Numbered from the stretch's first letter, positions 1 through 10,650 are shown. The stretch is DNA of 64,000 bases from Sepiola atlantica (GCA_963556195.1 OY744525.1:84041576-84105575); one strand, 5' to 3'. Notes: a model not told the origin generated them from the sequence alone. Translations and numbers: made by a program.

Positions 1-1
1 A

Positions 2-220
2 AGGCAGCCCCCCCACCTCGATCCACCTGCTACAATTGGTCTACCAATTACATCTGCATCTGATGACTCCGAAGACGAATTTCCTGCTCTAGCTTCTGCA
101 GAAAAAGACAATGAATGGATTATTGTTCCGGGTAAAAAAAAACCCGGGTCGGGTATCTCTCGAATAAATGAGAAAAAAAGAAATGCTAAAAAACGACCCG
201 AAGAAAGACAGTTACATTAA
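2..220 (+). pseudogene. LINE ORF1 remnant, acidic/lysine-rich part
   Basis: The frame is open from the window edge to a stop at 218-220. It reads as a serine/aspartate-rich segment (SDDSEDEFPALASAEKD), a short hydrophobic patch (WIIVPG) and a lysine/arginine-rich tail. This is a plausible nucleic-acid-binding ORF1 segment because it lies just upstream of a LINE ORF2. No zinc knuckle or RRM is recognised. Stops follow in the same frame at 233, 239 and 248, so the ORF is broken. Confidence 0.4.
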
Positions 221-379
221 AGCCAAAGAGCTTAAATCTAAATAAGATAAGAAAGAAGGAAAAAAAGAGAAAAAAGAAGGAAAAAATTCAGCCACTTCAG
301 ATAGAATCATTACCCCCAAACCAAGTCCCCAGCCGGTCACCAAACCAATAGTTTCTAAAAGTTCTTATTCTCTCAAATC

Positions 380-642
380 AATGCCCCCCCTCCAATCACT
401 GGCCCAATTTTAGACAAACAGTACAAGCTTATCCCTCTAAGTCCCATTAAATCGTCTAAAAAAATCACTTCTCCAAAACCTTCTCCCTTTGTCTCCCCAT
501 TAAATACCCCCCAAAATACCCCACCTGCGTCCCCCACAAAGCAGCCCTCCCTATCGCCTTCTCCAGCATCTCCTATGGGGCCTAGCTCCCCTTCCACCTC
601 CCCAATGGATGGCATGCCTCCCCCTCCACCTATTGCACAGTA
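380..642 (+). pseudogene. LINE ORF1 remnant, proline/serine-rich part
   Basis: In the same frame as the 2-220 segment, this reads as a Pro/Ser/Thr-rich stretch (for example NTPQNTPPASPTKQPSLSPS) that stops at 640-642. Disordered proline-rich tails are common in LINE ORF1 proteins. The open frame on the opposite strand over this stretch is its low-complexity shadow. About 240 bp after it (643-883) hold no recognised feature apart from an A-rich tract near 668. Confidence 0.4.
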
Positions 643-883
643 GAGGCAGAAGAGCCCTTCTGTGGAAAGGAAAAAAAAACAAAAACGCCTTCTTCTCTGG
701 GGAGGATATCTGCAAAGTGACATGCGCCCAAGAAGAAACAGTAAAATATTACCACCTCTCCAATATAAGTGAGCTCCTTAAATTCTAAGAAGTCGATTGT
801 ATAACCATTGAAGACCCTGCTAATTTCCCCAAAACCCCTAGAGTCCTTACAGTTGTAAGGAGAAAATCAGAAGCGAAGGCTCT

Positions 884-1087
884 ATGACATATGCTGGAAG
901 AGGCAACAACACTTTCAATTTCGCCATTCCAATGGCCATCTTTAAAGATGAAGGTTTAGCCGTTTTATGGAAAGATTGTTTTGGGAGGGTTCCCATAAGG
1001 TTACACCCCGCCCTGTATAGGATAGCGAAACTAACCTATCCTTTGGATGTGTGCGGCATCTCCTATGATGATCAAATTAATGATTAG
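884..1087 (+). pseudogene. Short ORF before the LINE endonuclease, possibly the end of ORF1
   Basis: The 67-residue open frame has ordinary composition (for example FAIPMAIFKDEGLAVLWKD) and lies between the proline-rich ORF1 debris and the ORF2 start at 1172. I do not recognise a domain. Position suggests it is the C-terminal end of a LINE ORF1 protein, but it could be spurious. Confidence 0.25.
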
Positions 1088-1171
1088 ATGGGCAAACAAT
1101 CTTTTGGGAGAGCCGTCGGCATACTGACCACTGCTATGTTCGTTTCTGGAACCCAACTCTAAGGCACCCTC

Positions 1172-2259
1172 ATGGCTCTCTTTCTAGCGAGTTTGAATGT
1201 CCGGGGCCTGAAGGTCGACGCTCGTAAATTTCGGGTCGCTACAGACCTTCAGCGCCTCGGAGTGGATATATGTTGTGTTCAGGAAATCCACTTTATTTCT
1301 GGGGACTATTTGGGTGCGCTGGCTAAGGGTTTCCACATTTATTCAGCGTACTTTAATTCTTCTGCTAGGGGTTTTCCTGGCTGGTAAGCAAGTCCTTAGA
1401 TGCGTCGTGTGACCCTAGCTACATGGACCCGGAAGGGAGACTTTGTGTTTTGGATATTATCATAAAGGAGAAAGCATTTCGGCTCGTCGGGGTGTATGCG
1501 CCCAATAGCCATTCTGAGCTCGGTTCTTTCTTTCGGCAAATCGAGCAGTTCTTGAATTCTACTTCTCGGACGGTCATTCTAGCGGGAGACTGGAACGCGG
1601 TCCCCGATCCCGATTTAGATCGTAATCGGCTTAGGGGTACTAACACCGATCGTGATGCTAGATTATTTCGGGACTTCCTCGATAAGTTCGATCTTGTCGA
1701 TAAGTACCGGAATGAAAAGCCCCGAGATAGGGTATGGACTTGGACAGCTAGACGCGTCTCCGATTCGGTGCAACTTTCGCGTTATATCGATCGGTTCTTA
1801 ATATGGAGAGTCGACGTAGGATTAGTTAAATGTCCAAGTTTTCATAACATAGTTTACTCAGACCATAGACTTGTTCGGGTCCGTGTAAACTTAGATAGAC
1901 CTAAGCCTAGTTTAGCTGCGTACTGGAAGCTCAACACTTCGTTATTCGGTGTGAAGGGCTACCAGGAACAGCTATTACTAACCTTACAGTGGGAATTGAC
2001 GGGGTCTGTAATTGGGAATAAGAAGTGGATTCATTTTAAGAAGGTTATTATGTCCTTTACTGCCGATTTTAGCAGACGACTCAACCTATCAACTAGGGCA
2101 GCTAAAGTGGCACTAGAGTCTAGATTAGATCGAGCGGTGGAGGTGGGGGATAGCTCTAGTGTTACTATAATTAAGGTCAAGCTGGCTTCTTTGACTATCC
2201 AAGAACACCAGGCTTTAGTGATTAGGGCTAGGTTTAAAAGAGTGCCAAACGAGCGGTAA
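1172..2259 (+). pseudogene. LINE ORF2 N-terminus: APE-like endonuclease domain (frameshifted)
   Basis: Apurinic-like endonucleases of LINEs nick target DNA to prime reverse transcription. ORF2 starts at ATG 1172 with ASLNVRGL, then CCVQEIHF (the QET/QEIH metal-site glutamate). A frameshift near 1375-1390 breaks the frame. Reading continues through the segment opened at 1423 with LVGVYAPNSH, then LAGDWNAV (GDWN motif), and VYSDHRLV (the SDH catalytic histidine motif) near 1850-1875. All the expected catalytic motifs can therefore be seen, but in two frames. A stop at 2257-2259 separates this part from the reverse transcriptase. The ~360-residue span is normal for the endonuclease plus linker region. 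Confidence 0.85.
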
Positions 2260-2289
2260 ACATGGCCGCTTAACTGCGTGCAGAGGAAC

Positions 2290-3964
2290 ATCGACATGCA
2301 TTTGATCGACATATCGCTCCTGTCTCAGTGTCGGATGGGAGGCTCGTGACCACAAACGAAGGTATTCTGGAGGCTTTTCGTTCTCATTTCCAGGATCTTT
2401 TTACTCGGGAACCCGGTTTGTCTTAAGCACAATTTGACCCCTATTTAGCCGACTTTTCTCGTCTTGAGGCGACCGAAGCGACTAGGTGCGAAGGTTGCAT
2501 AACAGAGGATGAAGTCCGGGAAGCCTTAGGGCGGGTCGGCCTTAACAGATCTCCGGGGATTGATGGTTTGCCCTACGAAGTGTATTTGAGGATGTCGCAC
2601 ATTTTAGTTCCCTTTCTGGCAGTTTTGTTTAACTCGTGGTTTAGGAACGGGTCTATTCCCCAGTACTTGACCATGGGTTTAGTGTGAGGATGAGTTAAAG
2701 ATGTTGGCCAAGATCTTAGCCAATCGTCTGCAACTTGTTTTGTCTGGTCTAATTAGCCCCGAACAGATATGTTCTGTGAAGGGCCGGACCATTCAGGATA
2801 ACTTGCACTCGATATGCTTGATCATAGATAAAGTCGACACTGAAGCCGCGCTGATCAATTTAGATCAGTCCAAAGCATTCGATAGGGTGGACCATCGGTA
2901 CTTGGAGGCTGTTTTGTCTGCGGCCGGTTTTGGCCCGCAATTCCGCTCCTGGATTCGCCTCTTGTATGCGAACCCCGGTGTTAGGGTTGAAGTGAATGGC
3001 ATGAGTTCTGGGGTCTTCAGATTGTCCAGATGTCTTCGTCAGGGGTGCCCTCTTTCACCGATGCTTCATGTGCTTGTTTTGGAACCTTTCCTTAACAGAC
3101 TAAGGGTTCATCCGGTCCTGCGTGGAATTACTTTAACAGGTGCTTGCACCATGTTAAAGTACTCCACCTATGCCGACGACTTGACTGTGCTTGTAACGAG
3201 CAATGTCGAGATTAGTGTCGTCGACAGAGAAATCAGAATGTATGAAACGGTGACAGGGGCCAAAATCAATTGCGATAAGTCTGTTGGCTTGCGCATTGGT
3301 GCCTGGGAGAGTGTTTTTCTTGCAGGGACCCTTTGGCTGGACAGATGGGCCTTGCAAGCTACTCAGCGTCTGGTTTGGTCCTGATCTTCAGCTGGAGAAA
3401 AATTGGTCGGAAGTCCTGAAAGCGATTAGGGCAGCAGCTGGTTTGTGGTCCCGCAGAAATCTTTCGTTAAAGGGGAGAGCGGAGGTGTGTGTTTCTCACA
3501 TTTATCCGATCATCCTATATCGTCTTTCAGTGCTCCCACTTCCGTCGGATACACTGCTGGAAATGCAGTTGTCTCTGTTCAGGTTTTTGTGGCTTGGAAA
3601 GTGCCCTATGGTCCGTCGCGAGATTTGTTACCTTCATCCTTCTGAGGGTGGTCTGGGTATGCCTAGCATCGAAATACGATGCCACACACTTAGGCTGTTT
3701 TATCTAGACCGAATGAGTACGCAATCTGAGGGAAACGGTGTCTTTTGGAAGGAAGACACTAAGAAAGCCTTTTCGGCTTTGAGAAGTGTGCACTTGGATG
3801 AGGGGGAGGCACACAGGTTGCCCCGAAACGAGTGTTCCTTCTATCGCGAATGTAGACATGTATTGAAGTTCCTTTCAACGGTGACAGAACGCCTCTCTGA
3901 CACCCTGCTGTTGTCTCGAAAGGCATTTATATTGGGTAATGGTGAGGGCGACTGTCCGAAATGA
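2290..3964 (+). pseudogene. LINE ORF2 reverse transcriptase domain (several frameshifts)
   Basis: This is the reverse-transcriptase core. The finger motif NRSPGIDGLPYEVY reads at about 2546-2590. The frame then stops near 2685 and reopens at 2701 with MLAKILANRL, so roughly 20 residues of the expected intervening segment appear to be missing. Downstream are INLDQSKAFDRVDH (catalytic Asp), LRQGCPLSPM and STYADDLTV (the YADD box, about 3165-3185). A frameshift near 3360 moves the reading to the next frame, which gives WFGPDLQLEKNWSEV, LSLKGRAEVCVSHIYP and REICYLHPSEGGLGMPS. These thumb-region phrases match the Tx1 group. Stop at 3962-3964. Confidence 0.88.
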
Positions 3965-4080
3965 TAGGCCTGAGGGGCTCGCTTTGACGAGACGGAGCTC
4001 CGCTCAACTGGCCTTGGGCGCCTGGGTTAAGGTGCTTTGAAATTGACGAGGCATCACTGACCTGGCTGACGATTAAGAAT

Positions 4081-4535
4081 GCACTTTGGGTAGGTAAGAA
4101 GCTTCATTCAGCACGCTTGAGTAATTTACCGACTTGTGTCAGATGCGGTGATGAGGACGAGACCTTATGTCACGTCTTCGTATTTTGCCGCATTGTCCTG
4201 CCGCTGATTAAGCTTGTTGCAGGCTGCATGGTTCGTATTCTTAACGTATCGTCTTTTGACTTGGAACCCATTAATGTATGCAACAACTGGGCTCCGACAA
4301 CTGATAGGCAAAAATGAGAGGTACGATTTGGAAGACTAGGTGCGAGACAGTCTACAGAGCTGAGACCTTCACTTCTCTCGACCTTATTGCGATCTTTAAA
4401 TATTACCTGAAGGCTCGCATTAGGGCTGAGAGGATGAAACTCTCTTCGGCAGATTTTGGTGAAAGGTGGGTGACTGGAGCGCGACTGTGTAGAGTGGCTG
4501 GCGCTAGATTAGAGTGGTATCGTGACGTGTCTTAG
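4081..4535 (+). pseudogene. LINE ORF2 C-terminus with CCHC-type zinc motif
   Basis: The segment begins ALWVGKKLHSARLSNLPTC and continues into a zinc-binding pattern of the reverse-transcriptase-associated type (CVRCGDEDETLCHVFVFC: two Cys, then Cys-His and Cys). A stop at 4315-4317 is bypassed by a frame change to the ORF at 4314-4535. That ORF ends with a basic tail including YYLKARIRAERMKL and FGERWVTGARLC. The same tail architecture (YFKHQLKVKIRCDWKRL, FNRRWVHDTSLC) recurs at 52320-52529, which shows that two related LINEs are present. Confidence 0.75.
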
Positions 4536-5211
4536 GCAGAGAATATTGGGTTCAGGAAACGAACACTGCTTTAATTTTAAGTTAGATTAAGACTTATTTT
4601 AAGTTATTTTCTGTTTAATTTTTTGTTGATTTTTAAGTTCAACAATTTAGCTAGTGTATGATTGATTCCATTACATGCTACCTTTTATTTTGTCCTCATC
4701 CCACTCCCCTTTTTATTTTTCTGCCCCATGTTAATCTCCCCTTCCCTCCCCAATTAGGTGACTGTGCTAGATTTGTCGACGATGACCCTTCTATATTTTC
4801 GAAGGAGGTGTTTAGAATAAAACGTTGGGGCCTGCATCATCCCCTCTTTTCGTGTTTTCGATTTCGACCGGCAAATCGGCATCTCTGCCACATTCCAATA
4901 ACGGGGGGGGGGGCTTTTACTAACCTGTATTTCTGTTTGCATTGTATATATCATATTTTGTATATATACATTTTTAGTCCCACCCCCGTTGCATCTTTCT
5001 TATATGGGTTTTAAGTAGGATTTCATGGTATGAATTCTTATGGTGAGTAGCTATGGATGTATAGTATGAATGTGGTATTATCGTGAATTATGGTCATGAT
5101 TGAAACTAGCCTAGTTGAGTTTTTTTAAGTTAGAGATGACCGATCCTTCCCCTCCCCTCTCTTTGGCCTTGTGCCTCATTTTGTGTATTAGTTTACGCAA
5201 ATAAATATTTA
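4536..5211 (+). other. LINE 3' UTR and junction to gypsy LTR
   Basis: T-rich non-coding sequence follows the ORF2 stop. It includes an imperfect hairpin ACCGGCAAATCGGC-like stretch near 4868 and a run of G at 4905-4913. No TA- or A-tail clearly marks the end. From about 5030 to 5211 nothing is recognised; the homology to the downstream LTR begins abruptly near 5212. Confidence 0.4.
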
Positions 5212-5342
5212 GTACATTTAGGCACTAGCACTGCCAACGCTGATTTGTGTATAATTTTTCTGTTCAATACAATTCATTATTATTATCTCTAAACCTGTTG
5301 TTTTTTTATTTCCTTGTTGGTACCCCTAAACGGTCCACAACA
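5212..5342 (+). repeat. Truncated 5' LTR of the gypsy element
   Basis: About 131 bp match the 3' part of the downstream LTR with a few substitutions. Shared phrases include GCACTAGCACTGCCAAC, TCTGTTCAATACAATTCA and TTGGTACCCCTAAACG. Similarity stops upstream of about 5212, so roughly 95 bp of the LTR 5' end, including the TGTTG terminus, are missing. The LTR ends in CACAACA. Confidence 0.85.
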
Positions 5343-5344
5343 AC

Positions 5345-5354
5345 TGGCGACGAG
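5345..5354 (+). promoter_or_regulatory. Primer-binding-site-like sequence
   Basis: TGGCGACGAG follows the LTR end by two bases. It starts with the TGG expected of a tRNA 3' CCA complement, as in many gypsy elements. The tRNA species cannot be assigned from ten bases. Confidence 0.55.
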
Positions 5355-6237
5355 TGATTCGTAAAGGACTTCGTTGGAAAAACCTTGGACCTTGCAACCT
5401 GTGAGTGATAAACCAGTGCCTACAACACGGTCAACCTTCGAAAAAAAATTCTACCCGTTTGAAAAAAAACCCTGTGCTTTACAATTTTCGGGTAGATATT
5501 GGAAATATCGAATACATTCAAATTTGGGACGAGTCTGCCTTACAAGAAATAACCAGTTTAAACAATTTCTGGACGAAAAAAAAGTAAGACAGATTTTACT
5601 ATTTGTGTTCTTCGTATTTAAATACAGGATTTTAACTCGTGCAACAAATGAAATTGGAATACCATGTGCTTATAAAACTGAAAGGTTTGAAAAAAAGAAA
5701 AAAAAACTCCATACTACAAAAACCTTTTTTCGTGTCTGATATAGTCAAACGTATTTTGCGAACAGACTTGTCACTGTAAAATCGTATAGTCGAACAAAAA
5801 AATCTGACAAGTAAAACCAAGTTACTTGAATAACTAGTCAATTTTTTATATAGCGGTAAAAGCCATTACTTGCTATTTTGCATTTTCAGCCTACACTGAA
5901 AAGAACGGACTTATTGGGGAAAATAGAGTTCCAGATGCGAACAAAAATATAAATAATTTGTTAAATTAACTACCCAATGAGCCGGATTAATAAAACCGTT
6001 TTTTTTCTCAAAGAACTTTGAAAAAAAAAGATTAGCAAATGCCGGTCGAATTCGAGACCCGAATAGCGCAGTGATGAGAAGGGGTTAAGTTTGTTATTAA
6101 ACAGTAAGCATTTGAAAAGAAAAAAATAGTGAAGGACTATTTGTGACTTTAATTCTTTTTCAAGTATTTATTTTAGAAGTAGTGAATGACTATTTGACGT
6201 TGTTTTTAGTGCTTTTCAAGAAAGTATTTCTTTAATC
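5355..6237 (+). other. Gypsy leader region, no recognised coding domain
   Basis: A-rich sequence lies between the primer binding site and the gag-like ORF. Short open frames exist, but none shows a gag, protease or other domain, and they are rich in Lys/Phe from homopolymer runs. It is probably 5' UTR plus decayed gag. Confidence 0.4.
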
Positions 6238-6507
6238 ATGAAAGATTTCTCGAAACAGATATTAGAGATGATTAAATTTCAATCAGAACAACAGAAGGCA
6301 AACGATGAAAAACATCTTGCTCTACAGAAGGCAAACGATGGAAAACATCTTGCTCTACAGAAGGAATTTCAGTCTCAACAGAAGGAATTTCAGTCACAGC
6401 AAATGAGTTTGTTGAAATATTTTGAGGAAAAGAATTTAGCACAAAAGCGAGAAGATAGAACCTTTTTAGACGAACAATTGATTGGGATAAAAAGAATTTA
6501 CAATTAG
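6238..6507 (+). pseudogene. Gag N-terminal remnant with coiled coil
   Basis: The 89-residue ORF starts MKDFSKQILEMIKFQ. It contains an internal duplication of a 12-residue unit (QKANDEKHLAL / QKANDGKHLAL) followed by EFQSQQKEFQSQQ, giving a strongly charged, Gln-rich coiled coil typical of the N-terminus of some gypsy Gag proteins. The frame ends at 6507, and within about 100 bp the sequence is already in reverse transcriptase. Capsid, zinc knuckle and protease are thus deleted. Confidence 0.6.
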
Positions 6508-6597
6508 AGCAACAGACTCAATCAGAGAGAAAATTTGAACAGCTGACGCAAGCAATGATAAATACGACGTAAGAATTCCGTTTTTAAGAGAAAACGA

Positions 6598-7056
6598 AGT
6601 GTACCATTTGCCTCACTTGAAAAGATTAATGCAGAAATAGACCGGTTGGTGGAGAAAGGTATTTTAACACCAGTTGACTACTCGGAATGGGCGGCCCCAA
6701 CCGTCTACGTGAAGAAAACATCTAGAGAGATCAGAGTGTGTGCCGATTTCTCAACCGGTTTGAACGATGCGTTGCCGACTCCAGATGAGGTTTTCACAAA
6801 ATTAAACGGTGGAAAATTGTTCTCAAAAATTGACTTGAGTGAAGCCTATCTGCAAATACCTGTAGAGGATGATAGCTCTAAGCTTCTCTGTATTTCAACA
6901 CACAGGGGACTACTAAAGTTCAATCGTCTCCCTTTTGGAATTAAAGTGGCCCCGTCGATTTTTCAGCTGGTAATCGACACGATGTTGGACGGGATAGCTT
7001 TCTCGATCGGCTATCTTGACGATATCTTAATGAAAAGTACGAACGTGAGCACGTAA
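6598..7056 (+). pseudogene. Gypsy reverse transcriptase domain
   Basis: Reading opens at VPFASLEKINAEIDRLV and continues LVEKGILTPVDYSEWAAP, VCADFSTGLN, FSKIDLSEAYLQIPV (catalytic Asp) and FNRLPFGIKVAPSIFQ, to the active-site YLDDIL near 7011-7028. The frame closes at 7054-7056 by a frameshift, and pol continues in another frame. The N-terminal start of the RT domain has been lost with the gag-protease deletion. Confidence 0.88.
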
Positions 7057-7059
7057 ACA

Positions 7060-7795
7060 AAGTATTCGAAAGGATAAGCGATTTTGGTTTTACACTCAAG
7101 GAGTCAAAGTGTGAATTCTTTATAGAAGAGATAAAATACTTGGGACATGTCATTGATAAGAATGGAAGACGTCTCGACCCAGAAAGATCTATAGCCATCA
7201 AGAATATGCCCGAACCGAACAACGTTACCCAACTACACAGCTTCCTGGGTCTCGCAAACTATTACGAAAAATTCATTCCCAATATGCACAAATGGCGAGT
7301 CCCCTTAAATGAGTTACTTAAGAAAGATAGTAAATGGGAATTGTCTGCCGACTGTCAATCTGCATTCGACAACCTAAAAACGAAGTTAACTTCAGAATTA
7401 TTTCTTACTCATTTTAATCCAGAGCTAAAAACTATCGTTGCATGTGACGCCAGCTCCTACGGCGTTGGGGTGTGCATTTTGCATAAAGTGCCGGATGGCT
7501 CGATGAAACCCATCGTGCACGATCAAGAACTTTACTTCCTACAGAGAAAAATTACTCGCAGATTGAAAAAAAAGCGTTGGGTATTGTGTTTGCAATGACC
7601 AAATTTCACAGGTATCATTTTATCCTACAAACAGACCATAAGCCACTTATCACCATCTTTGGATAAAAAAGGCTTGCCAACTTACACAACAAACCGCCTA
7701 CAGAGATGGGTACAATTCTGTTAAATTATGACTTTAGGATGCAATTTTTACCGTCAAAAAGACTAGGACACGCAGATGATTTATCGCGGCTAATT
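7060..7795 (+). pseudogene. Gypsy RT connection and RNase H domain
   Basis: After the frameshift the reading gives YLGHVIDKNGRRLDPERS, then LHSFLGLANYYEKFIPN and the RNase H start IVACDASSYGVGVCI (first catalytic Asp). A further shift near 7598 leads to FHRYHFILQTDHKPL (the TDHKPL motif), and yet another to RLGHADDLSRL (ADxLSR, the RNase H end) near 7762-7795. The domain content is complete but spread over three frames. Confidence 0.85.
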
Positions 7796-8725
7796 CCAAA
7801 GTACACGGAACCGCTCGAGGATACAGTTATAGCATCCCTTCGGTCTGAATATGACTATAGTAAAGTACTGTGTAACACAATAAAAGAGCTGCCAGTCACA
7901 CTTGGCGATATACAAAAAGAGGCAAGAGAAGATAATTTTATTATCGAAATAAAAAATAAATTACAAACAGACGATGAGCAAACGGCAGAAGCTTTTTTCA
8001 GTCTGTTGCGACACATTATTATACCGGGAGCGAGTAGTAATCCCAGCTACGCTAAAAAAAATCCTGAAGGATTTCCATAAGGGGCATCCCGGAGCGACAC
8101 GCATGAAGAGCCTAATGAGATCGTATGTGTATTGGAAAAACATGGACAGGGGCATAGAGACAAGGTGAAGGTCTGTGCGGGCTGCGCGTCGGCAGCGAAA
8201 GCACCACCTATTCAGTACTGTTTATGGCCAAAGGCAGAGCAACCATGGTCCCGGATTCACATAGATTTCGCGGGGCCATTGGAAGGCTTCTACTATTTAA
8301 TTATAGTCGATAGCTACTCAAAATGGTCAGCAGTTGTTAGATGTAAAAACCCAACAACGGATGTCACGATATGCGCGTTGCATGAACTGTTTGCCCGATT
8401 CGGAGTGGTGGACATTGTTGTATCGGACAACGGTACACAATTTACTTCTACGAGAGTTCAAAGAATTTTGTGAAGACTTTGAAATTAAACATATCACCAC
8501 TCCGACTTACCATCCAAGGTCAAACAAACAAGCAGAAAAATTCGTTGATACCTTGAAAAGAGCGTTGAAAAAATCGACGGGCACGCCGAGAGAAAACGCA
8601 CTCCAGCAATTCCTTCAAGTGTATAGAATTACACTCAACGAGAACACACCAGCCCAGGTACCACCGACGGAAGTAATGTTTGGAAGAAAAATAAAGTCGG
8701 TATTCAACAAATTTTACCAAAACAG
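7796..8725 (+). pseudogene. Gypsy integrase
   Basis: The linker is followed by an HHCC zinc domain (GHPGATRMKSLMRSYVYW, then VCAGCASAAKAP). The catalytic core follows: RIHIDFAGPL (D1), VVSDNGTQFTS (D2) and the PRSNKQAEKFVDTLKRAL segment (E), a canonical DDE triad. Frameshifts occur near 8080, 8165 and 8465. Integrase inserts the cDNA into host DNA; this copy cannot be translated intact. Confidence 0.87.
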
Positions 8726-9094
8726 GTGAAACCGACCAACATTACGGCACCAAAGAAGAGGTACGAGGATGGAGAGAAGGTGTTCTTCCAAGAGCACCAT
8801 GGAAACAAAACTGTGTGGGAAGTGGGAAAGGTACAAAAAAGATTGGGGCGGATGGTATACATTGTAGACGATCCTAAAAAACACAGTAAACAAATGCGTC
8901 GTCGCATGTCGGACGACCCAGGGGAAGGCCCATCGGATCAGAGTGAGACCATCATAGAAGATCTATACGACACATTTAAGCTGCCAACACCAAAAACGCC
9001 TCCGGAACAGAGACGTTCATCAAGAAAACGTAAATTAACCGGGAGTTTCAGGGTGAATCTTAGAAAAAGGATATACCTTGAGATTCCAGGGTAA
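8726..9094 (+). pseudogene. Integrase C-terminal region of gypsy pol
   Basis: The 122-residue ORF includes YEDGEKVFFQEHHGNKTVW and WEVGKVQKRLGRMVYIVDD, which resembles the SH3-like integrase C-terminal domain (GDxV...GxVxxxxG...Y.V) of K02A2.6-type elements. A basic Ser/Thr/Pro tail (RRSSRKRK) follows. It ends at 9092-9094, 17 bp before the 3' LTR. No second gene such as env follows. Confidence 0.7.
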
Positions 9095-9100
9095 TGAGTT

Positions 9101-9111
9101 TCGGAAGGGGG
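9101..9111 (+). promoter_or_regulatory. Polypurine tract
   Basis: CGGAAGGGGGTG-like purine run directly before the TGTTGTGG start of the 3' LTR, the expected place for plus-strand priming. Confidence 0.65.
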
Positions 9112-9337
9112 TGTTGTGGGTGAACCTACCTACCCTTTAGTAATAACTAAATGGTAGCAACCTGCTACCATAAATACCGGCTCTTGCCGGGAGAACATTT
9201 GGGAGGCACATTTATGCACTAGCACTGCCAACACTGACTTGTGTATAATTTCTCTGTTCAATACAATTCATTATTATTATCTCTTAACCTGTTGTTCTTT
9301 TATTTCATTGTTGGTACCCCTAAACGGGTCCACAACA
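9112..9337 (+). repeat. 3' LTR of the gypsy element (226 bp)
   Basis: It begins TGTTGTGG and ends CCACAACA, perfect 8-bp inverted termini with TG...CA ends. The last ~130 bp match the truncated 5' LTR. An internal inverted repeat (GGTAGCAACCTGCTACC) lies near 9153-9170. The following bases ATTAT cannot be paired with a target-site copy because the 5' end is truncated. Confidence 0.88.
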
Positions 9338-9906
9338 ATTATATAGCTAAGTAGTGTTCCTTGATGTAACATTATTTTAAGAAGGTGCACTATTCGTCAT
9401 ATATATATATATATGTATGTTAATGTCTATGTGTGTGTGAAAGGTTAGAGAATGTACATAAATCTAAAAAGGTTTTTTTTATGTAAAATAGTAGTAGACT
9501 CGAATCTCTAAGTTCCCCGTTAAAAGAGGTATAGTGGCAGAACCCGTCTTTAAACTTCAAATATATCTTATTTTGATGAAATTTAAATCTTATGCCTGAA
9601 TTTTGACTTGGAAAACAATAGACGTAGCCCCAAATCTCTACATACAATCAATGTGCCAAATCTCCATGTGCCACTATTCTAAGAAATCTATGGTTTGAGA
9701 ACCTACTTAAAACAAGCATATTAGATTTTAATGGAATTTAAACAAGTATAAGACACTAATTGAGAGAGTTTACAGGCTCTCAACTTTTTCTATCTGTATT
9801 ATGGTGGCGACAGTACACAAGTTATATAATATTATGAGCATAGTGAGAAACGACAGTATTTCTTATGAAATTTCGAGCAAAGTCGATCTTCCTGCTTTAT
9901 ATGTAT

Positions 9907-9909
<3 letters not shown>
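9338..9909. other. AT-rich non-coding stretch
   Basis: A short (AT)8 tract lies at 9399-9414. No gene, RNA or transposon end is recognised. Confidence 0.5.
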
Positions 9910-9944
<35 letters not shown>

Positions 9945-10260
9945 CGATTTAGACTTCATACATATACATTTTATATTTGAATTGCAACAAAGTATAAATG
10001 CCGTTAATATCGGATATATAAAAGTAATGATAAAACAAACGAGTATAATCTCAGGTCAAAATATAATTAAAAAATGTAAATTATATATATATATATATAT
10101 ATGTGTATATATATATATGTATATATACCTTTACGTGTCATTGAGAATTATCATATAAATAAAGTAACGTTTCATAGGATTAATTGCTGTGAACATAATA
10201 GAATAAATATATATATATATATATACATATATACACATATATATATACACATATATATTT
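9910..10260. repeat. Cluster of (TA)n microsatellites
   Basis: Near-pure TA tracts occur at about 9910-9943, 10082-10128 and 10207-10258. They are interrupted by ~140- and ~80-bp unique AT-rich segments and include TACA/TGTA variants. Apparent IYIYIY open frames here are translations of the repeat. Confidence 0.9.
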
Positions 10261-10400
10261 ACATAAACATACAAATACATGTAAATGTGTATACACTATA
10301 GACCTACATATACACCATAGACATACATATGTACACATAGATATACGTGTAATGTGTGTGTTATATATGAGAAATAACGTATGGAAGAGCATACATTTTT

Positions 10401-10650
10401 ATTTTAAATAACACTAAACGTTATTTTGATCGCCTATGGATACCTGTTGTTTTATGGAAACACTGGAAATCAAGTTGGTTGGACTAAAAATAACAAACGA
10501 ACCAGTTCTGATGCTTTGTTAGAGAGACATTTTTACCAAGAATTCACTGGAAAACGGCTCACGCTTGGTATTTTCGCCCTACGCGTTGGATTTCTAGTGA
10601 AAACGAAAGTATTGGTGGACGATTGAAAACATAGTGTTATTTGAAATAAC
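10401..10650. mobile_element. MITE-like element with imperfect terminal inverted repeats
   Basis: The left end ATTTTAAATAACACTAAACG (10401-10420) pairs imperfectly with the reverse complement of the right end around 10621-10650 (read outward: GTTATTTCAAATAACACTAT). The ~250-bp element would be non-autonomous. The internal open frame at 10426-10626 shows no domain. Superfamily is unknown. Confidence 0.45.

Larger units (their letters stand above)
1..5010 (+). mobile_element. Decayed Tx1/L1-like non-LTR retrotransposon (LINE)
   Basis: The stretch carries, in order, proline/lysine-rich ORF1 debris, an APE-type endonuclease, a reverse transcriptase, a Cys/His zinc motif and a C-terminal tail, which is the layout of a two-ORF LINE. 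The endonuclease start SLNVRGL, the reverse transcriptase phrases LDQSKAFDRVDH and STYADDLTV, and the late phrase VWFGPDLQLEKNWSEV are characteristic of the Tx1 group of the L1 superfamily. At least four frameshifts or stops break ORF2, so it cannot encode a working protein. The 5' end lies outside the window. The 3' end is not sharply defined: the sequence turns T-rich after 4536 and runs into a gypsy LTR at about 5212. A related, 5'-truncated copy lies at about 52310-53276. Confidence 0.85.
5212..9337 (+). mobile_element. Defective Ty3/gypsy LTR retrotransposon
   Basis: Two LTR copies bracket a pol region with reverse transcriptase, RNase H and integrase, in the gypsy order RT-RH-IN. The pol phrases resemble K02A2.6-like (Mag lineage) elements. 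The 5' LTR is truncated, most of gag and all of protease are missing, and pol has several frameshifts. The element is therefore inactive. Its closest functional context is an internally deleted retroelement rather than an infectious virus: no envelope gene is visible. Confidence 0.9.

Noticed and set aside
373..723. Gly-rich ORF on the minus strand
   Set aside because: Shadow of the proline/serine-rich plus-strand ORF1 remnant; glycine-rich because it is the complement of CCN codons.
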